Positions 25,387 to 36,200 of a stretch of DNA of 64,000 nt are shown in pieces (position 1 is the first letter of the stretch; every line of letters starts with the position of its first letter). A program made the position numbers and the translations under genes. The DNA lies in contig JACABB010000001.1 in assembly GCA_013376985.1 (NCBI GenBank), positions 210,155-274,154 of the forward strand. The letters are read 5' to 3'. The notes below the pieces were generated by a model. The model saw only the letters and a program-made list of their open reading frames with translations. It was not told the origin of the DNA and did no database searches. The DNA comes from Bacteroidales bacterium. Its GTDB lineage: Bacteria > Bacteroidota > Bacteroidia > Bacteroidales > Tenuifilaceae.

Positions 25387-25635
25387 TTATTTACTTACTA
25401 GTTTACTCAATAAGTAGCCTAACAATACAATTCCAGCAATAACAAGAGAAGTCTTTAATATCTCATCAATATTTCTTCCTGCAATATAGTCGTCATATTG
25501 CTTTTTTGTAATAGAATTGTTTCGATAAAGAAGACTCATTAGTTCATCTCTTTCCGCATTTGAAGCGGAACTGTTTTTGACTTTTTGGTTTAATGCCATC
25601 AGTCTATTATAATCTATACTATTTCCTGCGCCCAT
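25387..25635 (-). CDS. Small tail-anchored membrane protein
   Basis: A protein of 82 residues. A soluble helical N-terminal part (ASNAERDELMSLLYRNNS, then KKQYDDYIAGR) is followed by a single C-terminal membrane helix (SLVIAGIVLLGYLLSKLV). No family recognised. Its start overlaps the end of the upstream 94-residue gene by 17 bases, so the two are translationally linked and probably work together. Confidence 0.55.
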   Translation of the reverse strand: MGAGNSIDYNRLMALNQKVKNSSASNAERDELMSLLYRNNSITKKQYDDYIAGRNIDEILKTSLVIAGIVLLGYLLSKLVSK

Positions 25636-25903
25636 TGTCTTTTTTCTCCTTTATTATTTCAAATAGGTCAGGTAAATGGTCAAGTACTTGCTTTTGAAAT
25701 TGATCAATAATCTGTTGCTGATTATCCGTTTTAGATTTTAATTTCTCTATTTCGATTTTTTGTTCATTTAGTTTGTCTTTCAACACATCAACCCTGTCTC
25801 GAACAAATTCTTTTATGCTATGCTTTGTAGCAAAAAAAGTACCAACTATCGTTGCAACGAAAGTTGAAATGTAAATAAGGTCTTTTAACTCAAAACTATC
25901 CAT
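25619..25903 (-). CDS. Small membrane-anchored coiled-coil protein
   Basis: A protein of 94 residues. One membrane helix lies near the N-terminus (LIYISTFVATIVGTFFA), followed by a long charged coiled coil (VDVLKDKLNEQKIEIEKLK to IIDQFQKQVL) and a basic tail. The layout resembles phage spanin or holin-associated proteins and also some bacterial scaffold proteins, but there is no decisive motif. It is first gene of a three-gene set of membrane proteins. Confidence 0.55.
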   Translation of the reverse strand: MDSFELKDLIYISTFVATIVGTFFATKHSIKEFVRDRVDVLKDKLNEQKIEIEKLKSKTDNQQQIIDQFQKQVLDHLPDLFEIIKEKKDNGRRK

Positions 25904-26206
25904 TTTTTAATCTTTCATTGCATTTTTGTAATCTAGTATCTTCGTGTTTCTCAATAAGTCTAACTTATTAACAACAACTATTAGAGATTCAACATCATTG
26001 TTTTATTACCATTTAAATGCTAGCAGGGCTTCCAGACTCTGCTAGGCCAACCCAACTTGATTGACCTTCCAGATTCGAAAGAACTGGAAGTGTTAACTGC
26101 AATATCGTAAATTAATTTAAGTTACCAACTATGGTTAATATTGAAGATTTAAGAAGATTCCAAAAAACAAACTGACTATGAAAATATCAGAAGTTATTGT
26201 TCTTTC
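25904..26206. other. Intergenic stretch with two adjacent inverted repeats
   Basis: No gene seen. CTAGCAG (26020-26026) pairs with CTGCTAG (26039-26045), and CTTCCAG (26066-26072) pairs with CTGGAAG (26084-26090). Both contain the word CTTCCAGA. They could be a degenerate repeat element or the fold of a small RNA. Confidence 0.4.
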
Positions 26207-26818
26207 TTAACGCCCAAGTAATCCTGAATCCAAGTATTGCTTTAAAAGCCTAGAGATATACTTGCCAACGATATCAAATTCGAGGTTCACAACTGTACCA
26301 ACCTTAAATTCATGGAAATTGGTGTGCTCGTATGTGTATGGAATAATTGCAACCTGAAACGAACCTTCCTGAGAATTTACTACGGTTAAGCTAACTCCAT
26401 TCACAGAAACAGAACCTTTCTCAACCGTGATATTGCCTATCTTAGAGTCATATTTGAATGTGTAATACCAGCTGCCATCGGCTTCTTTAACCTCGCTGCA
26501 CGTTGCGGTTTGATCAACATGTCCTTGAACTAAGTGTCCATCGAGTAAACTGTCAATCTTCATGCTGCGCTCAAGGTTTACTTTATCGCCCACCTTAAGA
26601 AGACCTAAATTTGATTTCTCAAGCGTTTCCTTGATTGCGGTTACGGTATATGTATTGCCCTCTTTTTTCACAACGGTTAAGCATACACCATTATGGGATA
26701 CGCTTTGATCTATTTTTAGATTCTCCGCAAATGAACATGTAAGGGTGATGTGTAGATTCTCTTGATCTTTTACGATTGCAACCACTTTGGCGGGTTCTTC
26801 AACAATTCCTGAAAACAT
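26207..26818 (-). CDS. ribE: Riboflavin synthase, alpha subunit
   Basis: Dismutates two 6,7-dimethyl-8-ribityllumazine molecules to riboflavin and a pyrimidine product. The 203-residue protein shows the two tandem lumazine-binding repeats: MFSGIVEE with SVSHNGVCLTVV in the first, and LVQGHVDQTA with SVSVNGVSLTVV in the second. Length is normal. It is a lone rib gene here. A -7 box lies close upstream, but I see no FMN riboswitch in the leader, which is only about 20 bases. Confidence 0.96.
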   Translation of the reverse strand: MFSGIVEEPAKVVAIVKDQENLHITLTCSFAENLKIDQSVSHNGVCLTVVKKEGNTYTVTAIKETLEKSNLGLLKVGDKVNLERSMKIDSLLDGHLVQGHVDQTATCSEVKEADGSWYYTFKYDSKIGNITVEKGSVSVNGVSLTVVNSQEGSFQVAIIPYTYEHTNFHEFKVGTVVNLEFDIVGKYISRLLKQYLDSGLLGR

Positions 26819-26843
26819 ATCAATAATTTTAAAGTTAGGTTGT

Positions 26844-26851
26844 CAAAGTTA
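26844..26851 (-). promoter_or_regulatory. Candidate -7 box of ribE
   Basis: On the minus strand TAACTTTG matches TAnnTTTG and lies 25 bases before the ATG. Upstream is a T-rich run with TTTG, but at shorter than normal spacing. Confidence 0.4.
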
Positions 26852-27282
26852 CAAAAATCGGCAACAAAAAAACATTTCACGCAAAGTCGCTAAGCCTCAA
26901 AGAAGATAAAACTGATGACAAATACTGTTCGCGTAATTTGAAATATCTACTGAATTATGTGCCTGATTAACTAATAATGTTTTTAATTCTGGATGGTTCG
27001 ATCTAATATTTGGATTCATTTTATGGCATGAAAATGCTTTTTGAGTTTATAATCACCTTCTTTGATAATTAATACTACAAAATTGTCCAGAAATGGACTT
27101 TAGGAGTATTTATTATTACTACAATTATTTTATTTTTCTAATTATCACGCCTTTATTATTCTTGGTTTGGTTATTGTTTATTTTTCCTTTTTATGATATT
27201 CTATTGTCCGAAATTGGATTAAAACAGCAAAGCGAAATTATACTTAGCAATTTTAGTATAAGGTGTGAAAAAGGGAATAAAT
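26852..27282. other. Intergenic region before the giant surface-protein gene
   Basis: Positions about 26875-26903 read CACGCAAAGTCGCTAAG then CCTCAAAG, a degenerate form of the CACGCAAAGACGC-type intergenic repeat common in many genomes. From 27093 a 78-residue hydrophobic frame runs into the next gene in another frame; it looks fortuitous. No confident promoter for the surface-protein gene was found. Confidence 0.45.
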
Positions 27283-30200
27283 ATGTACAATTTCAAGACT
27301 TTTACGCAATTACCTCGAAAAAAAATTAAAAATAGGATATCACACCATTCGTGTAGGTTGAAAAATCTACTAGAAATACTTGAACCCCTCAAACGACTTG
27401 GACTATCATTATTTTTAATGGTGGTTTTTGTCTTTAATAGCTATGGGCAAGCAACAAGAACATGGGACGGCGGGGGTGGTAATGGTAGATGGACTACTGC
27501 AAACAATTGGTCCAGTAATACCGCTCCAGTGAATGGCGATAATGTTATTATTCCAGCAGGCTTTAATAACCTAATAATAAGCCGAGTTCCAAATATTTCC
27601 TTAAACTCTCTGACTGTTCAAAGCACGGGTATTATTTTTACTGCAAACGGAACAGCGCAAACAATTACAATAAATAATATAAATGCAACTTCGGCATTAA
27701 CCATATCGGGATCAGCAACATTTGGCGATGGAACTGTTGGAAATGCAGTTAATTTAAATCTATCTGCAATAAATACAGCAACTAGCATTACGGGTACTAT
27801 ATCAAATTCTGCTAATAATACTATTTCTCTCGCTTCTGGTCAAACACTGACCATTGCAAGTGGAGGAACTTTTAATGCCAATGCAGGAACGGTTACAATT
27901 AATGGGATTGTAACAAATTCAGGAACTGTAACAGGTGGTTCGTTAACATTCAGTTCAACAGGGGTGTATAATCATAATCAAAATAGTGGCACAATTCCAA
28001 CCTCAACATGGAATGCTGGGTCTACCAGTACCATTGGTGCTGGTTTTACGGGAACAACACCTGCTGGTTTGAATCAATCCTTTAGCAATTTTACGATGAA
28101 TGCTAATGGACAAACGCTTACTTTGGGCTCAACCCTAAGTGTTGGTAATGATTTAACAATTTCGCAGGGTACTATTGCTGGTGCAACAAACACCATCAAC
28201 CTTACAGGGAATTTGAGTGGTGCTGGAAATTTGTCGTTTACAACAGGAACACTTAATATTGGCGGTAATAATAGTCAAACAGGTACATTCAACTGTGGTA
28301 CAAGTACTGTAAATTATAATGTTGCAGGTCAACAAATTAGGGGAACTACGTATTATAATCTTACAACTTCGGGCAGTGGAACAAAAACACTTCTGGGAGC
28401 AACAACCATAAATAATAACCTTTCTATTTCGGGCACTACAACTCTAGCATCAGATATTTATCAGATTACAGGGAATGCTACCGGTTTGTTTACAATGGCT
28501 TTTGGAACAGGTTTAACCCTTGGAAATATTGGTAATGCTACAAATGTTCTATTCCCTACAAATTTTACAACTGGAAATATAACTCTGGGTTCTGCTAGCA
28601 CAATTTACTATCAAACAATGGGTACACAAACGGTTTCAATTGTACCCACATACGAAAGGTTAACCATTGATGGGGGTGGCACTAAAAATATTGCTGGCAA
28701 CATTCGCATTAATGGCCTCCTCAATTTAACTAACGGGCGACTTGTATTAAACGGCAATGACCTAACTTTATCCAGCAACGCAAGTGTTATTGGACTGGTT
28801 GGCTCTGCCAATATGATTGATATTGGATCGGGAAGTGTAATTAAAGAAGGAAATACCTATTCCGATTTTGTGCTAACCTACCCAATAGGTATAGGATCTG
28901 CGTATACATCAATGCAGATAGCTAGTCTTTCGGCAACATCCATTGCTCCTTTATCGAGTATTAAACTACAATGTAGTTCAACTCCTGCATCAGGAGTTCC
29001 GGGAAATCATCCGCTAAACCGTCAATGGGTAACCTCAACCACAGGTATTACAGGATCATTAATAGCCGATGTGCGGTTTACTTATGATGCTGGTGATATT
29101 CCAGCTGGTGGTAATGCAAGTCTCTACGAAATTGCTTATAAACCAACGGCTGGAGTCTGGGGAGTTCCAATTGGTGCAAGCGCTGCGGGCAATAACCCTC
29201 TTAAAGCATCATCTACTTCATCTTTAGATGCAACATGGACTGCCACTGAACCTGTTAAAAGGGTATTCTATTCATTAAAAACGGGGAGTTGGGACGATCC
29301 AACAACGTGGACTCTTGATCCATCTGGAACACAACCTTTGAACCCCAATAATGTAACACCAACAACATCAACTTCATCTGCCTTTGATGAGGTGGTAATC
29401 CTTTCGGGGCGAACAGTTACAGTGCCCACAAACACAAAGGTCAACAATAAACTAACTGTAATTGGAACGCTGGATTTTGGAACTACTACAGGACACTCTT
29501 TTACATCCATTATTGGTACAGGTCGGATACGTCTTGCTGGAGATAACTTCCCTACAGGAGATGCTACAAATTTCGTTACAGCGGGTCTTGGTGAAGGAAC
29601 AGCAGAGTACTATGGAACATCTAGAAACTTGACTATTGCACGTACTTTCTTTAACCTAGAAATCAACCTAACAGCAGCAAATACGCTAACATTATTAAGA
29701 GATTACTCTATCAATGGATATCTAAAAATATTCAGTGGAGTTTTAAGCATTAACGATAATACCTCAACTACCCCGCTTAACATAACCGTAAAGGGCAATA
29801 TCACCGTTTCTGCAACAGGTAAAATTGCAACTGGTACAGCTAATGCTCGCCATCAACTGAATATGTATGGCGATTTCACAAACAGCGGCGATGTAAGGTT
29901 TACCAATCGTGCTGTTGCCGATTATGCAACCGAGGCCACAGATGGTATTGTTGATGCTAATTTCCTTAGTCCCGATAACGATCAAAGCATTATGTGTAGG
30001 GGCATTACAAATTTCTACAGGATTGAGATAGACAAAGGAGTTGATTATACTTATACATTAAATATTGATGCTACTGCACCAGCCAATTTTAATCTGTTTG
30101 GATTTGCCAACGAGAATCATACTCCTGCTACGGCACAATTAGCAAACAATAATAATGCGCTTGGTTTAATAAGAGGTTCAGTAAGAATTGGAAACAGCAT

Positions 30201-33200
30201 TGTAATACCAACACTTTCAACTGCAAATATTTACAGCATTTCTGCAGGAGCGCAACTATGGATTGATCGTGGAACTGTGCAAAAGAATAGCGGGCAAACA
30301 ATCGCTTTATACGGTAAGATTAAAATCACCAACGGAACCCTTGAGGCTAAAACAATTAGCGGGATAACATTTCGCAGCAACGGTATTCTTAGCGTTGAAG
30401 GGGGAACCGTTAATACCAATCAAATTAGAACTTCGGATGTAGGAGTTGCCAACTATGGTGGGTATGTTCAAACAGCAGGAGCGGTCAATGTGCTGGGAGG
30501 AACAACAAATACTGATTATTACGTTTTTTCATTGCCCTACCCAAACTGCGTATTTAACATGAGTGGTGGTACTCTAAATGTAAACACCTCAACAGGGAAT
30601 GGCGGTATTCTCATTAATTCCGATCCAGAGAATATAAAAGTTACAGGTGGTACAGTGATTGCAGAAACAAAATCAACCGATGATTTTTTAATTACATCAA
30701 CTGCGCCTTTCTGGAATCTTTCGTTTAAAAATTCAACGGCTGTAGCCCGACAGTTTACTTTGGGAGCAGCAGTAAATATCGCTCCCGATAATGTAAACGT
30801 AGCCGCTCAACCATTAAAAGTGCTAAACGATTTTAGGTTGTGGGGAAAAGAGTCTGGTGGTGCAACATACCCCGCTATCACCTTTAATCCTGGAATAAAT
30901 GATGTATATATTGGAGGTGCTTTTTATGTTGAAAACGGGGCATTGTATGTACCCATAAGCGGAGGAACACCACCATACGATGCAATAGCAAATCAACCAA
31001 CATCTCGCAATACTACCTATTTCAACAAAACAAACGGAACGGGTGCGGTAGAAGAGTTTTATCAGGGTAATACTACTAACCCTCTTGAACTTGGAAATAT
31101 CGTTGTGGATAGAACTAATGGTTATGAAGTAAAACTAACCTCTGGGGCAACCAGAACCAATGAATCGGTTATTTTAGATATAAACGGTAATGCATCTGTG
31201 CTGTCTGGGACATTAAATCAAAACCTCTTCACTATTCGTACATGGGGAGCCATAACAAATAATGACCGCATGGGTACATGGTTTCCAGGTGTAACTCCTA
31301 GCCGAGCCCAAATTCAAATGGTTGAAAATCCTTCGCTAACACTCACAACCACAACTAATGCCGTTTTTGGAAACGTTCAGATAAATGTAACACCTCCATC
31401 AAAAATAACCCTTACCAGTGATGTTTACATCGAGCGAATGGAGTATGTAAAGGGACTTATCTACCTTAAGAGCTATAACCTTAAGGTTGATAATTTATGG
31501 AACATGGAAACGGATATTTTTGAGAATAGTTCAACCAATAGCTATCTAAAAGTGGCTGATACTGGCTACTCTGGCAGCTCTATGATTTTTACCGATGGAA
31601 AAGCAAGCGATGGTGGTTTAACCCTTAAGGTAACTGCCGATTCACAAACTGAAAATCAACCCAATATTCTTAATAATTTTGGCCCAATAACCTATCCCCT
31701 TGGCTTTACAACCGATGGCGGTACAACACTATACTTCCGTCCTGCTCAGATGGTGGTAAAGAACTTTGCTGATGATGGGTATGTTACCATTCGAACTGCT
31801 ATGGGTCCACTTCTCACTCTAAACGCTGCTGGAGGAGAAGTTCTTCAACAATACTGGCGAGTATCATCATCCTATTTTACTACTGCTCCCACCGTTGCTT
31901 TTCGTTTCTACTATCGAAACCGAACAGGTGGTGGGCTAATGGATCTTGTTGCTGCTAACTCAGTTAACGAAGTTAATTATGTTCCAGGAAAAGTACAGGA
32001 TAGCAATCCATACACAAGATTATACGAGGCTTTAACCGATAACGATATTATCAAAAATGTTGGAGCAACAAATACCCGTGTAATCACTTTCAATGGAAGT
32101 AGTACAAACGGGTTATTTACTCCATCCTCAAATGGCTTTTCTTTGGACGATTACAACTTTACAGCAGGGGCTGCCGCATGTTTCGCAGGTTCCCCAATAC
32201 ACTACTACTCAAACGCAAGCTATCAAATATGGAACAGTGCTGCAACATGGGATGTAGGCTTTATAGGTAGTGGTGTTCATGCTGTTCCAACAACTGGAAG
32301 TATTGTACACATCTATAACGGCAGAGCAACTGTTGATAACCCGCCTCCTCGTGCAGGTAGAATAACTGTTGATGCTACAGGTATACCCAATCCACCAGCA
32401 GAGATTATTTTTGAACTACCAAACCTACCTATTGAGCAATCGAACTCAGAGAATGTTCCACGCTTGCAGTTTTACAATAGCGTTAATGCAACCTTGGGGT
32501 TTGTAAAAGGGGTTGGAATGATCTCTTTCGGTGCAAATAATATAAACTTAACGGGAGATTTTGGAGATTTTGGGACAAATCCATATTCGTACTATCTATT
32601 CTTTAACAATGGCACAGCACCCGCTCAGCTAACAAATATTCCAACGCCCATCCCCAATATGATGATCGAGTACTCCACCGACATCAACCAAAATATCACA
32701 ATCAATTCGGATTTGATTGTTCAAGGGAATGCAACGGTACATCCTTTAAAAGATGTGTATATAAAGCGTGATTTGGTTTTAGGCTTTTGGCTTGGAGCAA
32801 CATTTCAGTTCCCAGCAACAGGTAGTGCTGTTAAAGTTACTGTTGATAGAGATGTTGATTTTACACGAATCCCTATTCCTGGATCAGTAGGTAATAGAAA
32901 TCTAAATGTAGCCGCTGCTGCTGGTGTACTTGAGCATACATTTGTTATTAAAAGAGATATTATTCAAGGTTCAGATAATAACTGGGGAATAGATCTTTAT
33001 GGAGCAGCTAATAGATCCAAGGCAATTTTAGAGATGCAGGGTACTACTAATGGAACTTATTCGCGAACCTCAACAACAGTTCCAAACCTGTATCGCATAG
33101 TAATGAACAAGGGTGCAAATCAAACCCCATCCTTTTCTTTCGATGATAGTTTTATATTAAACGGGTCAACAAACACAACAACCAAAGCTATCACAATGAA

Positions 33201-36200
33201 GAGTGGTACGCTTGTTCTAAATGATCCTGCTATTAATATTAACCTAACAACAGGAAGCGACTATTTTGAAATTCCCGCCGCATCTTGTCTTGACATTAAA
33301 CAGGGAATTACCCATGCTAACGGTACTTCGGGTATTAGCCTCGATGGAAAACTTAACTTAAGCGGTGGAACGCTCGATATGAGCGGTGGCGATAATCCAA
33401 TTGAGTATTCGGCATCGGGCATGGCAACAATCTCGGTTACTAGCGGTACTTTAACCGTTGGGGGACAAGTTCGCCGAACACCTTCTTCGGATGTTGGTAT
33501 TCTCACCTACTCGCAATCAAACGGAACTGTAGTTATTGGTAATGATGCAGCGCCAATCGGAAATAGAGGTGTATTCGAAATACTAAATGCTGGAAGCTCT
33601 TTCTCAATTACTGGGGGAGATTTATTTATTGCACGTGCTCAAACAAGCCCAACCATCTCAGCATTCTATTTCGACCCTGCAGTCTATAATATTGGGCTTG
33701 CAGCCAATATAAACATAGGACATACATCAACTCCCGCCTCTCAAACAATAGGGATATATGCAGGGAAACCTCTCCCAAAACTTAGAATAAACAACTCTAG
33801 TACAAGAAATCCAATAGCAAGACTTGATGTGGTATCAGCAACCATTACAAGTTTACTTCAAATTGATGCTGGGGCAACTTTTAACGCTAATGGTTTAGAT
33901 CTCGAACTTCAAGGCGATATGACGGCTAGCGGAACATTTATCCCTAATGGAAACACTACCTTCTTAAGTGGAAGCAGCACACAAACAATCACAGGAAATG
34001 GATCTGCTCTTAACTTCTACAATTTCGATAAATTAACTTCAAACAACGTAATATTAGCCGCTGGCAACACACCATTATTGGTAAGCAATAGCTTTTCGCT
34101 TTGTGGCGGAACTTTTACTGATAATGGAAACACAGTAACCGTAAAAGGCGATGTATATAATGATGCAACACATATAAACAATGGAATTGGGGATGGTATA
34201 GTTCTAAAAGGAGATAATTCTCAAATTCTTTCAGGTAATGGAATCTTTGGAAAGCTAACTATCAACAACTCTAATGGGGTGACTATTCCTATAGGAAACC
34301 AGTTGTTCATTACCCGATCGTTAAAGATGCAAGCAGGTGTTTTAAATATTGGTAAAAATCTTCTCGATATTGGGTTAAATGCTGTTATTGAGGAAGCATC
34401 ACCATTCTCAAATACCAATATGATTGAAACCAATATCTCTTTTACCGATAATGGTTTACGTAAAACATTTCCTTCTGGAGCATCACCTATATTCATTTTT
34501 CCTGTTGGATCAAACTATAAATACACCCCTGTAACACTAGCGATTTCAGCCAACGGCAATAGTACAGGCAGCATTGCCGTAAAACCTGCTAACGAAATAC
34601 ATCCTAGTATCATTGAGGATACCGAGCTGGGTACACAAATAATTGATAAAAACAATGCACTTCAGTATTACTGGACTCTAAAGGCAAATGGAATCTCTGG
34701 GTTTACTGCTTCTGCTAAAATGAGGTATATTGATGCTGATGCTGTAGTTGGGCCTGAATACACCATTGCCGATTATCATACGGCCAGTCTTCTTGCCAAC
34801 GGGCTGGGCAACTGGCTGAAATTTCCAAAGGCTGATTTTGATGAAACAAATAAAGATCTGATATTCAATTTCAATCTCAAGAATGATGCTGGAATAAGCG
34901 GCGACTATACCGCTGGAGCAGGTGACGCAAGCCTTGATGGTGCTATTCCCGATTTAGTAACCAGCTACGAAACTAATTCGAGTGGAGACTGGGCAACAGG
35001 TACAATATGGACTCCAAACGTTGCTGGCGGACCTCGTGGTGCAATCACAAAAATTAATACCCCCCACACCGTTGATGTAACCTCAAACTACGTTGCTGGG
35101 TATTTAACCGAAGTATTTGGTACTCTTAAACTCTATTCAACTTACGGTCATCGTTTGGGTATTCTCAATGGTAATGGTACAATATACCTTGAGGCAGGAG
35201 ATATTCCCGCTGCTGTATACGATGATTTCTTTTCATCCGCAGGAGGAACCCTTGAGTTTAGTGGAACAACAAACTACGAGTTCCTTGGAAATATTACTGA
35301 GGTAAACCACCTGAGATTTACCGGAACAGGAGATAGAAGATTTCCAAACAATAACCTCCTTCTAAATGGAAATCTTGATATTACTGGTGGTGCAGGTCTT
35401 AATCTAATAAACTACTACAACCGTAAAACTAGCATTAAAGGAAATCTAACCCGAACAACAGGATCTTTTGAGGCTGGTAGTGGGGCAAATGCAACACTTG
35501 CTTTTGTTGGAACACTTCCTCAAACCATTACAGGGTCATTCTCCAATAGTAACGCTTTAAATAATCTCGAGATAAATAATGCCAACGATGTTACTATTAT
35601 TAACGATGTTGAGATTGATAGGGAACTAAGGCTCACCAATGGTCTTGTAAGTATAAACCCCTCAAGTCTATTCAGAATAAATTACGGAGCAATTGTCACT
35701 CCTGCAGCGGGTTCAGCACTATCGTTTGTAAATGGAGTACTTACAAAGGAGATGATGAATGGCAACAGCTTTACTTTCCCAATTGGCAACTGGGACGACA
35801 CAAAAGCACATGGTCCAATTACATTAAAATCTGTATCTGGCCCTGCTGGTATAAACGACTGGAAAGCATCTTACTTTTTTGCAAACGCAACCTTAGCAGG
35901 ATATAATACCGATAATTTTGATAGCCCAATATCTACAGTAAGTCATTCGGAGTATTGGAAGATAGAAGCACCAACGGGAGGAGCATCTATCATAAGTATA
36001 ATCCTTGATGGCTCTAGCGATGTGGCAAGTTCTTTACTAGATTTATCGAATCTTAGGGTTGTAGGATGGAATGCCTCATCTTCTAAATGGGAGGTTGTGG
36101 GAACTAGTGCAACAGTAACAGGAACAGCAATTTCTGGTACAGTAACAACTACTACATCCATAAATTATGGTAGTTATACCTACTTCACACTAGCATCTGT

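Noticed and set aside
26819-26900. FMN riboswitch before ribE
   Set aside because: The predicted leader is only about 20 bases and the conserved RFN-element blocks are not visible.
27093-27329. 78-residue hydrophobic frame before the giant gene
   Set aside because: It overlaps the start of the surface-protein gene in another frame, has no family resemblance, and consists mainly of A/T-driven Phe, Leu, Ile and Tyr codons.
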